From the NCBI GenBank assembly GCA_020725265.1, contig DYFK01000005.1, forward strand, positions 62,001-126,000: 64,000 nucleotides of DNA, written 5' to 3'. The notes beneath the pieces are model-generated. The model worked only from the letters and a program-made list of their open reading frames with translations. It was not told where the DNA came from and did not search any database. Position numbers and translations under genes: made by a program. Shown one piece after another: positions 1-8,478 of the stretch; within the stretch, counting starts at the first letter, position 1, and each line of letters starts with the position of its first letter. The stretch comes from Hydrogenophilus sp. GTDB lineage: Bacteria; Pseudomonadota; Gammaproteobacteria; Burkholderiales; Thiobacillaceae.

Positions 1-1109
1 TGCGTCTCCACGCCGTCGCGCAACAGGCTCAACCGCGCGGTCTTGCCTGGCGGCAGCGCCGCGATCAGGTTGAGCAGGGAGGAGGAATCACGCACCGGCT
101 TGTCGCCCACCCGGATCAGCACGTCTCCCGGCCGGATGCCGGCGCGGTCGGCCGGGCCACCGCGCAGCACGCCAGCGATCAGGGCGCCATCGGTGGCCTC
201 CAGGCCGAAGGATTCGGCGATCTCCGGAGTAATCTCCTGGACTTCGATGCCGACCCAGCCGCGAATCACCGAGCCGTTGGCGATGATCTGCTCCATGACC
301 TGGCGGACGATGGAAACCGGAATCGCGAAGCCGATGCCCAGGCTGCCGCCGGTGCGCGAAAAAATCGCGGTGTTGATGCCGGCCAGGTTGCCGGCGCCAT
401 CGATCAGCGCGCCACCGGAATTGCCCGGGTTGATCGCCGCGTCGGTCTGGATGTAGTTCTCGAAGGTGTTGATGCCCAAGTGGCTGCGCCCGAGCGCGGA
501 AACGATGCCCATGGTGACGGTCTGGCCAACGCCGAACGGATTGCCGATGGCAAGCACGACGTCACCGACGCGGAGGCCGTCGGGCTGCGCGAAGGTGACC
601 GCCGGCAACCCTGCCCGCGGTACCTTGAGCACGGCCAGATCGGTTTCCGGGTCGGTGCCCACCACCTCGGCCTTGATGGTGCCGCCATCCGCCAGCGCGA
701 CCTGGATCTCGTCCGCGGCCTCGACGACATGGTGATTGGTCAGCACGAAACCATCCTGGCTGACGATGACCCCGGAACCAAGATTGGACACGCGCTGGGT
801 TCGATCGCCGGCGTTGCCGCCATCGCCGAAGAACCGGCGGAACATCGGGTCATCCATGTACGGCGCGCGCTGCGCGCGCACTTGCTTGCTGGTGAAGATG
901 TTGACCACCGAGGGCAGCGACTTGGCGGCGGCATCGGCATAGCTCAGGCTGGTCGGCGCCGGCGTGCCGCCACCGACCTCACGGATCGTGATGGCGTCGC
1001 CACCCAACGGCAGCAGGCCCGGGATCAGACGATCGAGCGCCAGCAACGCCGCCGCGAGCACAACCAGTACCGCGACGCATTGGGCGAACCACAACCAGGC
1101 TTTGTGCAT
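1..1109 (-). CDS. degS: DegS/AlgW-type periplasmic serine protease (HtrA family), 3' end outside window
   Basis: The frame is open from ATG at 1109 to the window edge (369 codons seen); the C-terminus is missing. There is one N-terminal membrane anchor (about residues 5-25), then a trypsin-like domain. The HtrA triad is complete: H127 in TNHHVV, D157 in ETDLAV and S231 in NPGNSGGAL. A single PDZ domain starts near residue 275. An uncleaved anchor plus one PDZ is the DegS/AlgW layout, the site-1 protease that senses misfolded outer-membrane proteins and cuts anti-sigma-E; DegQ-type proteins have a cleaved signal and usually two PDZ domains. The gene diverges from petABC. The assignment to DegS rather than another HtrA protein depends on the unseen end. 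Confidence 0.85.
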   Translation of the reverse strand, partial: MHKAWLWFAQCVAVLVVLAAALLALDRLIPGLLPLGGDAITIREVGGGTPAPTSLSYADAAAKSLPSVVNIFTSKQVRAQRAPYMDDPMFRRFFGDGGNAGDRTQRVSNLGSGVIVSQDGFVLTNHHVVEAADEIQVALADGGTIKAEVVGTDPETDLAVLKVPRAGLPAVTFAQPDGLRVGDVVLAIGNPFGVGQTVTMGIVSALGRSHLGINTFENYIQTDAAINPGNSGGALIDGAGNLAGINTAIFSRTGGSLGIGFAIPVSIVRQVMEQIIANGSVIRGWVGIEVQEITPEIAESFGLEATDGALIAGVLRGGPADRAGIRPGDVLIRVGDKPVRDSSSLLNLIAALPPGKTARLSLLRDGVET

Positions 1110-1313
1110 GAAACGGGCGAAAACCGATGGAATCGCGCGATTGTACCCAGCAACGAGTCGCTCTCGCGGGCTTTAATTCAGGAGCTGTTTATCTGTAGAA
1201 TGCCGGCTTTTGTTTTGGCAGGCCCAGCCGTCTGCCGGCCGCCCAGGCCGGCGCGGATCGGAAGACGCGCCGAGGGGCCGGCCGATGAATTTCATCCCTC
1301 AGGCAGGATAAAT

Positions 1314-1916
1314 ATGAGCGAAATGAGCGTTGAGAGCGTTGATCCAGGCAAACGCCGCTTTCTGGTGACCATGAGTTCGGCCGTCGGCGGCATCGCGGTA
1401 CTCGGCGCCGCCATCCCATTCGTCGTCAGCATGACTCCGAGCGCGCGAGCGCGCGCCGCCGGCGCCCCGGTCGAGGTCGATCTGTCGAAGATCGAGCCAG
1501 GCATGCAACTGGCGGTGGAATGGCGGGGCAAGCCGGTCTGGGTGGTCAACCGCACCCCCGAAATGCTGGAACTGCTGAAGAAAAACGAGGACAGCCTGAT
1601 CGATCCCGCCTCCGACAACAGCGCCCAGCAGCCGGATTACTGCAAGAACCCGACCCGCGCGATCAACCCGCGATATCTGGTCGTCGTCGGCATCTGCACG
1701 CACCTGGGCTGCTCGCCCTCGTACCGACCCGAACTGGCCCCGGCCGACCTCGGCGCCAACTGGACCGGGGGCTGGTTCTGCCCTTGTCACGGCTCCCGCT
1801 TCGACCTGGCCGCGCGCGTTTACAGCGGTTCCCCGGCCCCGACCAATCTGGTGATTCCGCCGCACAAGTACCTGTCCGAGACCAAGGTACTGATCGGCGA
1901 AGACCAGACCGCCTGA
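1314..1916 (+). CDS. petA: Ubiquinol-cytochrome c reductase iron-sulfur (Rieske) subunit
   Basis: 200 residues. This is the Rieske subunit of the cytochrome bc1 complex, passing electrons from ubiquinol to cytochrome c1 on the periplasmic side. An N-terminal twin-arginine motif (KRRFLV, R14-R15) is followed by a hydrophobic anchor at about residues 21-42. The 2Fe-2S ligands are C128 and H130 in CTHLGC, and C156 and H159 in CPCHG; C133 and C158 form the usual disulfide. I chose ATG 1314, just after a purine-rich AGGCAGGATAA stretch, because the frame upstream runs through the divergent gene and has no Rieske homology. First gene of petABC, 19 bases before petB. Confidence 0.97.
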   Translation: MSEMSVESVDPGKRRFLVTMSSAVGGIAVLGAAIPFVVSMTPSARARAAGAPVEVDLSKIEPGMQLAVEWRGKPVWVVNRTPEMLELLKKNEDSLIDPASDNSAQQPDYCKNPTRAINPRYLVVVGICTHLGCSPSYRPELAPADLGANWTGGWFCPCHGSRFDLAARVYSGSPAPTNLVIPPHKYLSETKVLIGEDQTA

Positions 1917-1935
1917 TTACGAGGGAGACAACGCA

Positions 1936-3162
1936 ATGCAGAAACTGCTCAACTGGGTGGACGAGCGATTCCCGCTCACCGCCTCCTACAAGGCGCATCT
2001 GTCCGAGTACTACGCGCCCAAGAACTTCAACTTCTGGTACTTCTTCGGCTCGCTGGCGTTGCTGGTGCTGGTCATCCAGATCGTCTCCGGCATCTTCCTG
2101 ACCATGCACTACAAGCCGGACGCCGATCTCGCCTTCGCTTCCGTCGAGTACATCATGCGCGACGTCGAATATGGCTGGCTGATCCGCTACATCCATTCCA
2201 CCGGCGCCTCGATGTTCTTCGTGGTCGTCTATCTGCACATGTTCCGCGGTCTCATCTACGGTTCCTACCGGCAACCGCGCGAACTGATCTGGATCTTCGG
2301 CGTGATCATCTATCTGGTGCTGATGGGCGAAGCGTTCATGGGCTACCTGCTGCCCTGGGGCCAGATGTCCTACTGGGGCGCCCAGGTCATCATCAACCTG
2401 TTCGCGGCGGTACCGTTCATCGGCGAGGATCTGTCGATCTGGATCCGCGGCGACTACGTCATCGGCGACGCCACGCTGAACCGCTTCTTCGCCTTCCACG
2501 TCATCGCCCTGCCGCTGGTGCTGCTTGGTCTGGTCGCCGCGCATCTGGTGGCGCTGCACGAAGTCGGCTCCAACAACCCGGACGGCGTCGAGATCAAGAA
2601 GCTGAAGGGCGAGGACGGCCATCCGCTCGACGGCATCCCGTTCCATCCCTACTACACGGTCAAGGACATCCTCGGCGTGGTGGTCTTCCTGATGGTGTTC
2701 GCCGCGATCGTGTTCTTCGCGCCGGAAATGGGCGGCTATTTCCTTGAGTACAACAACTTCGTCCCGGCCGATTCGCTGAAGACCCCGGAACACATCGCGC
2801 CGGTCTGGTACTTCACGCCCTACTACGCGATCCTGCGCGCGGTGCCGCCGATCCTCGGCTCGCAATTCCCGGGCGTGGCGCTGATGGGCGTGGCCGTGCT
2901 GATCTTCTTCGCGCTGCCCTGGCTGGACAAGTCGCCGGTCAAGTCGGTCCGCTACCGCGGCCCCAAGTTCAAGATCGCGCTGACCCTGTTCGTGATTTCG
3001 TTCATCGGTCTCGGCGTCCTCGGCATCCTGCCGGCGACCGAACTGTACACGTGGATCGCCCGTGTCCTGTCGGTGGTCTACTTCGCCTTCTTCCTGCTCA
3101 TGCCCTGGTACACCAGGAACGACACCTACAAGCCGGTTCCGGAAAGGGTGACTGACAAATGA
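1936..3162 (+). CDS. petB: Cytochrome b subunit of the bc1 complex
   Basis: 408 residues, multi-pass inner-membrane subunit carrying both b haems and the quinol/quinone sites. The haem ligands are visible as H87/H101 and H188/H203. The second pair has 14 residues between the histidines, one more than the first pair (13). The Qo-site PEW-type motif appears as APVWYFTPYYA; the protein has the C-terminal helices of a full-length cytochrome b rather than a split b6/subunit IV. The start follows GAGGGAGA. It overlaps petC by four bases (ATGA), so the two are translationally coupled. Confidence 0.97.
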   Translation: MQKLLNWVDERFPLTASYKAHLSEYYAPKNFNFWYFFGSLALLVLVIQIVSGIFLTMHYKPDADLAFASVEYIMRDVEYGWLIRYIHSTGASMFFVVVYLHMFRGLIYGSYRQPRELIWIFGVIIYLVLMGEAFMGYLLPWGQMSYWGAQVIINLFAAVPFIGEDLSIWIRGDYVIGDATLNRFFAFHVIALPLVLLGLVAAHLVALHEVGSNNPDGVEIKKLKGEDGHPLDGIPFHPYYTVKDILGVVVFLMVFAAIVFFAPEMGGYFLEYNNFVPADSLKTPEHIAPVWYFTPYYAILRAVPPILGSQFPGVALMGVAVLIFFALPWLDKSPVKSVRYRGPKFKIALTLFVISFIGLGVLGILPATELYTWIARVLSVVYFAFFLLMPWYTRNDTYKPVPERVTDK

Positions 3163-3890
3163 AAAAACTGTTTTTCCTGCTCCTCGCCGTGCCCGGCATG
3201 GCGATCGCCGCCGGCGCCGGCGTCCCGCTCGACCGCGCGCCGATCAACCCGCACAACCAGGAATCGCTGCAACGCGGCGCCAGCGTCTTCGTCAACTACT
3301 GCCTGAGCTGCCACAGCGCCAGCTACATGCGCTATTCGCGCATGGAAGACATCGGCCTGACTGAAGCGCAGATCAAGGACAACCTGTTGTTCGCCACGGA
3401 AAAGCCGGGCGAGACGATGACCATCGCCATGCGCGCGGATGAAGCCAAGGTCTGGTTCGGCGCCACGCCACCGGATTTGTCGGTGATCACCCGCTCGCGC
3501 GGTTCCGACTGGCTGTACACCTATCTGCGCGGTTTCTATCGCGACGACACCCGCCCGCTCGGATGGAACAACCGGGTTTTCGACAAGGTCGGCATGCCCC
3601 ACGTCATGCAGGATCTGCAAGGCCACATGGTGCCGGTGATGCGCGCCGAGACCGATGCCGAGGGCAGGCCCCATGAGGTGATCGACCGGCTCGAACTGGT
3701 CAAGCCCGGCAAGCTGACGCTGGCCGAGTACGACGCCCTGGTCGGCGATCTGGTCAACTACATGACCTGGATGGGCGAACCGGCCAAAACCCAGCGGATG
3801 AACATCGGCCTGGCCGTGCTGTTGTTCCTGGGTGTGTTTTACGTGATCGCCTTCTATCTCAAGAAAGAATTCTGGAAGGACGTGCATTAA
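3159..3890 (+). CDS. petC: Cytochrome c1 subunit of the bc1 complex
   Basis: 243 residues. A signal peptide (about residues 1-18, ending AIAAGA) leads to a periplasmic domain with a single c-type haem site CLSCH (C48, C51, H52), followed by the cytochrome c1 signature SYMRYSRM. A C-terminal membrane helix (about 212-232) ends in a basic KKEFWK tail, as expected for c1. It accepts electrons from the Rieske protein and reduces soluble cytochrome c. The start overlaps the petB stop, and sspA follows after 19 bases, so petABC-sspAB may share a transcript. Confidence 0.96.
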   Translation: MKKLFFLLLAVPGMAIAAGAGVPLDRAPINPHNQESLQRGASVFVNYCLSCHSASYMRYSRMEDIGLTEAQIKDNLLFATEKPGETMTIAMRADEAKVWFGATPPDLSVITRSRGSDWLYTYLRGFYRDDTRPLGWNNRVFDKVGMPHVMQDLQGHMVPVMRAETDAEGRPHEVIDRLELVKPGKLTLAEYDALVGDLVNYMTWMGEPAKTQRMNIGLAVLLFLGVFYVIAFYLKKEFWKDVH

Positions 3891-3909
3891 TCGCGCGAGG
3901 GCCTGAACC

Positions 3910-4509
3910 ATGATGATTCTCTACTCCGGGACTGCCTGCCCATTCAGCCAGCGTTGCCGCATCGTCCTTTTCGAAAAGGGCATGGACTTCGAGATCAAGG
4001 ATGTCGACATGCACGACAAGTCCGACGAAATCGCGGCCATGAATCCGTACAACCAGTTGCCGATCCTGGTCGAACGTGATCTGACCCTGTACGAATCGAA
4101 CATCATCAACGAGTACATCGACGAGCGCTTCCCGCATCCCCAGCTGATGCCGGCCGATCCGGTCATGCGCGCGCGCGCGCGGCTGTTCCTGCACAACTTC
4201 GAGCGCGACCTGTTCTCGCAACTGCCCGATATCGTCAACGGCACACCCAAGGTCGCCGAGAAGGCGCGCGCCATCGTGCGCGACAACCTGACCCAGATCG
4301 CGCCCATCTTCAACAAGCAGAAGTACATGCTCGGTGACGACTACTCGATGCTCGACGTCGCCATCGCGCCGCTGCTGTGGCGGCTCGACCATTACGGCAT
4401 CCAGTTGCCGAAGCCGGCGACACCATTGCTCAAGTACGCCGAACGCCTGTTCTCCCGGCCAGCCTTCATCGAGGCACTGACCCCGGTCGAGAAATCGATG
4501 CGCAAGTAA
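3910..4509 (+). CDS. sspA: Stringent starvation protein A (GST-fold RNA polymerase-associated protein)
   Basis: 199 residues with a thioredoxin-like N-terminal half (begins SGTACPFSQRCR) and a helical glutathione-S-transferase C-terminal half. The motif PYNQLPILVERDLTLYES and the PHPQLMP loop are typical of SspA, which binds RNA polymerase with sigma-70 rather than acting as a GST. Placement between petC and sspB is the usual proteobacterial order and supports the call over a generic GST. A start two codons downstream is possible (MMIL/MIL). Confidence 0.93.
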   Translation: MMILYSGTACPFSQRCRIVLFEKGMDFEIKDVDMHDKSDEIAAMNPYNQLPILVERDLTLYESNIINEYIDERFPHPQLMPADPVMRARARLFLHNFERDLFSQLPDIVNGTPKVAEKARAIVRDNLTQIAPIFNKQKYMLGDDYSMLDVAIAPLLWRLDHYGIQLPKPATPLLKYAERLFSRPAFIEALTPVEKSMRK

Positions 4510-4524
4510 ACCGGCACAGCCATC

Positions 4525-4980
4525 GTGTCCGAAGCCAAGTCGCCGCCACCGCTGCCCCAGCAACCGTATTTCCTGCGCGCGCTGTACGAGTGGTGCGTCG
4601 ACAACGGTTATACGCCCTACCTCAACGTCCGCGTCGACGCCCGTTCCCGGGTGCCGCAGGGGTTCGTCAAGGATGGTCAGATCGTGCTCAATGTCGGCCC
4701 CAGCGCGGTCCGCAACCTGCATATGGACAACGACTGGGTCACCTTCTCCGCGCGTTTCGGCGGAGTTCCCCATTCAATCGAGTTCCCGGTCGGCAACGTC
4801 ATCGCCATCTACGCTCGTGAGACCGGCGAAGGCATGGCCTTCCAGAACCCCGGTTCCGAGATGGCCATGGCCGCGCCGTCGGAGCCCGGACAGGAAAGCG
4901 ACATCGCGCCGCCTTCCACCGAGGAAACGGCTCCCCCCGAACCCCCGCGTGGCAAACCGCGCCTGCGCGTCGTCAAATGA
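4525..4980 (+). CDS. sspB: ClpXP protease specificity-enhancing factor SspB
   Basis: 151 residues, GTG start. The SspB core is clear: LYEWCVDNGYTPYLNV near residue 20, then VLNVGPSAVRNLHMDN and FSARFGGVPHSIEFPV. This fold binds ssrA-tagged substrates. An acidic, Pro-rich linker follows, and the last residues (GKPRLRVVK) match the C-terminal tail that docks on the ClpX N-domain. It lies 15 bases after sspA. The protein delivers ribosome-rescue products to ClpXP. No ATG start is available without cutting into the fold. Confidence 0.94.
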   Translation: MSEAKSPPPLPQQPYFLRALYEWCVDNGYTPYLNVRVDARSRVPQGFVKDGQIVLNVGPSAVRNLHMDNDWVTFSARFGGVPHSIEFPVGNVIAIYARETGEGMAFQNPGSEMAMAAPSEPGQESDIAPPSTEETAPPEPPRGKPRLRVVK

Positions 4981-5020
4981 CGCCACGGCCGGTTCGGTTC
5001 GGCTAGCATTCGCCAGCATC

Positions 5021-5096
<76 letters not shown>

Positions 5097-5123
5097 CAAT
5101 CGCTCGTTCCAACGTCTCCACGC

Positions 5124-5531
5124 ATGCCAAGGATCCGTCCCGCCTCCCCGCGGCCCCCCTGCCCCTGCGGCTCGGGGCGCGATCTGGCCGACTGTTGCGG
5201 GCCACTGCTGGATGGCAGCGCGCCGGCGACCGACGCGGAGGCCCTGATGCGCTCCCGCTATGTCGCCTTCAGTCGCGGCGACGAGGCGTATCTGCTCGCC
5301 ACCTGGCACCCGGACACCCGTCCCACCCGGCTCGATCTGGACGCGACGCCGGCGCCGAAATGGCTGGGGTTGGACGTGCGCCGGCATGAACAGGTCGACG
5401 CCACGCATGCCCTGGTCGAATTCATCGCCCGATACCGGATCCAGGGGCGCGCCCACCGGATGCGCGAAATCAGCCGCTTCGTCCACGTCGAGGGACGCTG
5501 GCTGTATGTCGACGGCGATCACGTCGAATGA
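5124..5531 (+). CDS. YchJ-family SEC-C motif protein (UPF0225)
   Basis: 135 residues. The N-terminus holds the zinc-binding SEC-C motif CPCGSGRDLADCC (about residues 14-26), followed by the YchJ core with LMRSRYVAFSRGDEAYLLATW and a SnoaL/NTF2-like fold ending REISRFVHVEGRWLYVDGD. Many YchJ proteins carry a second SEC-C motif at the C-terminus; this one stops before it. The biological role of the family is unknown. It begins 27 bases after tRNA-Thr and reads in the same direction. Confidence 0.85.
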   Translation: MPRIRPASPRPPCPCGSGRDLADCCGPLLDGSAPATDAEALMRSRYVAFSRGDEAYLLATWHPDTRPTRLDLDATPAPKWLGLDVRRHEQVDATHALVEFIARYRIQGRAHRMREISRFVHVEGRWLYVDGDHVE

Positions 5532-5583
5532 GCGGTGGTCACGGTACACTTCCGCCTCCACCGCCGTCCGCGCCCCACCGATC

Positions 5584-5967
5584 ATGGAATACACCACCCT
5601 TCGCGTCCTGCATATCGCCACCGTCCATCTGACGCTGGTCCTGTTCCTGCTGCGCGCATTCTGGATGCTGCGCGAATCCGATCTTCTCAACCGGCGCTGG
5701 GCGCGCACGCTGCCCCACGTCAACGATACCGTGCTGCTCGGCGCGGCCATCGGCATGCTGGTGATGGCTGGCATGAATCCCCTCGATCAGCCCTGGCTGA
5801 TCGCCAAGATCCTTGGCCTGCTCGCCTACATCGTTCTGGGCGCCATCGCCTTGCGCCGGGGCCGCACGAAGGCGATCCGGATCAAGGCCCTGATCGCGGC
5901 CCTCGGCGCCTTCGCCTACATCATGGCGGTGGCGATCACCAGGCAGGTCGTGCCCGGGGCGGCATGA
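5584..5967 (+). CDS. SirB-family small membrane protein
   Basis: 127 residues with about four membrane helices (near 6-24, 42-62, 70-92 and 98-118). The opening YTTLRVLHIATVHLTLVLF and the central PHVNDTVLLGAAIGML match the SirB2 family, first noted as raising invasion gene expression in Salmonella but widespread in non-pathogens and of unknown molecular function. The conserved His in helix 1 (LHIATVHL) and in PHVNDT suggest haem or quinone binding, which is inference. It overlaps the next gene by four bases (ATGA), so the two are probably co-translated. Confidence 0.8.
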   Translation: MEYTTLRVLHIATVHLTLVLFLLRAFWMLRESDLLNRRWARTLPHVNDTVLLGAAIGMLVMAGMNPLDQPWLIAKILGLLAYIVLGAIALRRGRTKAIRIKALIAALGAFAYIMAVAITRQVVPGAA

Positions 5968-7139
5968 TCGTCGCGCCGGAAATCCTGGCCAGGCGCGAGG
6001 CCCTGATCGCGCTGCGCCATGACCTGCATGCCCATCCCGAACTGGCCTATCAGGAGCATCGCACCAGCGATCTGGTCGCCGCCTTCCTGGAGCGACTGGG
6101 CATCGAAGTGCATCGGGGCCTGGCCGGCACCGGCGTGGTCGGCGTGCTCCGGCGCGGCACCGGGCCGGGCATGATCGGTCTGCGCGCCGACATGGACGCG
6201 CTGCCGGTGCTGGAGCGCAACACCTTCCCGCACCGTTCCCGCCACGACGGCCGCATGCACGCCTGCGGCCATGACGGCCACACCGCGATGCTGCTGGCGG
6301 CCGCCGAATATCTGGCCCTGCATGGCCGTTTCGACGGCACCGTGGTGTTCATCTTCCAACCCGCCGAGGAGACCGATGGCGGCGCCCGGGTGATGATCGA
6401 GCAGGGCTTGTTCGATCGGTATCCGGTCGATGCCGTCTACGGCATGCACAACTGGCCGGGCCTGCCGGCTGGCGAGTTCGCCGTGCATGCCGGTCCGGTG
6501 ATGGCCTGCGCCGACCAGTTCGACATCGTCCTGCGCGGCCACGGCGCCCATGCCGCCATGCCGCATCAGGGCCGCGATCCGCTGATCGCCGGCGCGGCGC
6601 TGGCGCAGGCCCTGCAAACCGTGGTTTCTCGCGCGCTCGATCCGGCCGATCCGGCGGTGCTTTCGGTAACCCGCTTTTTCGCTGGTGGCGAGGCCTACAA
6701 CGTCATCCCCGGGCAGGCCACGCTGGCCGGCACCGTCCGCGCATTCCGGCCGGAAGTCCAGGACGCCGTCGAAGCGGCAATGGAACGTCTGTGCGCCGGC
6801 ATCGCCGCCGCGCATGGCGTGCAGGCGACGCTGGAATACCGGCGCGGCTACCCGCCGACCATCAACACCCCGGAACAGTCCGCCTTCTGCCGGCGCGTGC
6901 TGACCGGATTGGTCGGTGAAAACCAGGTTCGCGTCGATCTCCCGCCGTCCATGGGTGCCGAGGATTTCGCCTACATGCTGCGCGAAAAACCGGGCTGCTA
7001 CGTCTGGATCGGCAATGGCCTGGCCGAGGGCGGCTGCATGCTGCACAACCCCCACTACGACTTCAACGACGATATCCTGGCCCTGGGCGCCAGTTACTGG
7101 GCGCGACTGGTCGGCAGCGCGCTGCCGCTGTCGGAGTAG
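5964..7139 (+). CDS. M20-family amidohydrolase (hippurate hydrolase/IAA-amino acid hydrolase type)
   Basis: 391 residues. A zinc-dependent amidohydrolase that removes acyl groups from amino acids or related amides. The N-terminus RHDLHAHPELAYQEHRT, the metal motif HACGHDGH (H99, C101, H103) and the PAEE motif (E135/E136) are intact, followed by the lid-domain region GHGAHAAMPHQGRDP and the final metal His in MLHNPHYDFND. Substrate cannot be told from sequence; the family includes hippuricase, indole-acetyl-amino acid hydrolase and N-acetyl-diaminopimelate deacetylase. Its last 46 bases overlap the convergent HD-GYP gene. Confidence 0.88.
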   Translation: MIVAPEILARREALIALRHDLHAHPELAYQEHRTSDLVAAFLERLGIEVHRGLAGTGVVGVLRRGTGPGMIGLRADMDALPVLERNTFPHRSRHDGRMHACGHDGHTAMLLAAAEYLALHGRFDGTVVFIFQPAEETDGGARVMIEQGLFDRYPVDAVYGMHNWPGLPAGEFAVHAGPVMACADQFDIVLRGHGAHAAMPHQGRDPLIAGAALAQALQTVVSRALDPADPAVLSVTRFFAGGEAYNVIPGQATLAGTVRAFRPEVQDAVEAAMERLCAGIAAAHGVQATLEYRRGYPPTINTPEQSAFCRRVLTGLVGENQVRVDLPPSMGAEDFAYMLREKPGCYVWIGNGLAEGGCMLHNPHYDFNDDILALGASYWARLVGSALPLSE

Positions 7140-8374
7140 TAGCTGACCCGGCTGCGCGGGCTGAGATAGTCGAACACCAGGCTCGGCAATTCCGACGGGC
7201 GCAAGGTTTCCGCGACCACCAGATCCGGCTCCTCGGCCATGTTCAGCAACAGGGCCTCCTCCTTGGGCACGGTCGGGTCGTACAGCATCAGGGTCGGATG
7301 CAACAGCTTGCCCGGGGTGACGCTGACCACCAGCCCGATCGCCTGATTGCTCAGGCGCACGATGCTGCCCGGCGGGTAGACGCCCAGGCAACGCACGAAA
7401 TGCTGCATCAACGCCGAGTCGTACTTGTCGCGGTCGCGTTTGAACATTACCGAAAGCGCCTCGGCGGGAGTCAGCGAATCGGCCGGATTCAGGCGATTGC
7501 AGGCGTTGTCGAAGGCATTGGCGATAGCCGCGATGCGCGCCAGGGTGCCGATGCGTTCGCCACGCAAACCACCGGGGAAGCCACTGCCGTCGAGCATTTC
7601 ATGATGCAGGGCGACCACTTCCATGGAGCCGGCCGGGAAACTCGGCAACTTGCCAGCCATCTCGATGCCGTAAACGACGTGCTGCTGATAGAAATTGCGC
7701 TCGGCGGTGGTCCATGGCGTCTTCTTCAACAAGATTTGCGTGGGTACCCGCTCCTTGCCCATGTCGTGCAACAACGCGCCCAGCCCCAGCGCGCACATCT
7801 CCGGCGCCTTCAGGCCCGCCTCGCGGCCCAGCATCAGCGACAGCATGGTGACGTTGAGGGCGTGGTAATAGGCGCCCTCGTCACCGATCTTGGCGTTCAT
7901 CAGATGCAGCAGCACATCCTTTTCCGCGAGCAGGGAATTGACCATGTCGGTGACCAGTTCCTGGGCCTGCTTGACCGATTCCTGCGGCCGGGAGAACAGG
8001 TTGCGCAACAGCCCCTTGACCGTGCCGATGCCGGCGTTGAACTTCTTTTCGCAGCGCCCGTAAGCCTCGCGTTGCTTGGCGAGCAGTTCGCGACGCTCCT
8101 TCTTTGCCCGCCACATCGCCTCGATCTCGGGATCCGGTTCGGCCGGCGGGGGCGGCGCCGGCGGCGCGTCCGCGGCCGGTGGTGGCAGCGGCGGGATGTC
8201 GCTCTTCTCGGGCGAGTAGAACACCTCGCGCAGCCCCAGCGAGCGCAACGCCTTGAGCTGATTTTCGTTGCGGATCTTGAAACTGCTGAACAGGAAGGGG
8301 TGGTGAAGCCAGTCGTCGAGGCGGATATAGAGGCCGACCTGGACCTGATCGATGGAGATGCGCTGTTCCGGCAT
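7094..8374 (-). CDS. HD-GYP domain protein (cyclic di-GMP phosphodiesterase family, with N-terminal DUF3391)
   Basis: 426 residues. The N-terminus (RISIDQVQVGLYIRLDDW) is the DUF3391 domain, followed by a Pro-rich stretch and an HD-GYP domain at about residues 150-310. HD motif HDMGK and HHEMLDGSGFPGGL are present, so GYP reads GFP. The Asp of the usual ADxxDA motif is Asn (IANAFDNA). The family hydrolyses cyclic di-GMP, lowering it and favouring motility; with these two changes activity is uncertain, though they may be normal for this subfamily. The C-terminal 100 residues form an extra domain (NQAIGLVVSVTPGKLLHPTL). It diverges from msrA. Confidence 0.87.
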   Translation of the reverse strand: MPEQRISIDQVQVGLYIRLDDWLHHPFLFSSFKIRNENQLKALRSLGLREVFYSPEKSDIPPLPPPAADAPPAPPPPAEPDPEIEAMWRAKKERRELLAKQREAYGRCEKKFNAGIGTVKGLLRNLFSRPQESVKQAQELVTDMVNSLLAEKDVLLHLMNAKIGDEGAYYHALNVTMLSLMLGREAGLKAPEMCALGLGALLHDMGKERVPTQILLKKTPWTTAERNFYQQHVVYGIEMAGKLPSFPAGSMEVVALHHEMLDGSGFPGGLRGERIGTLARIAAIANAFDNACNRLNPADSLTPAEALSVMFKRDRDKYDSALMQHFVRCLGVYPPGSIVRLSNQAIGLVVSVTPGKLLHPTLMLYDPTVPKEEALLLNMAEEPDLVVAETLRPSELPSLVFDYLSPRSRVSYYSDSGSALPTSRAQ

Positions 8375-8478
8375 GGGCAGGGTTGATTGGGTTGGTTACG
8401 GCGGATCGAATGCCGCGATGGCTGAGTCAACGGCGAATTCCGGGTAATCTGAACGAGAAACACCCGAGGAGCAAGCCC

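Noticed and set aside
1173-1201. Sigma-70 promoter for petABC with TAGAAT at 1196-1201
   Set aside because: The -10 is fair but the matching -35 (TTAATT) is poor and no other support exists, so it was not listed.
480-1313. Long open frame upstream of petA in the same frame as the Rieske protein
   Set aside because: It is antisense to the DegS-type protease, has no known domain, and the Rieske protein starts with its twin-arginine motif just after ATG 1314.
3910-4509. Calling this a glutathione S-transferase
   Set aside because: The fold is shared, but SspA motifs and position between petC and sspB point to the RNA polymerase-associated protein.
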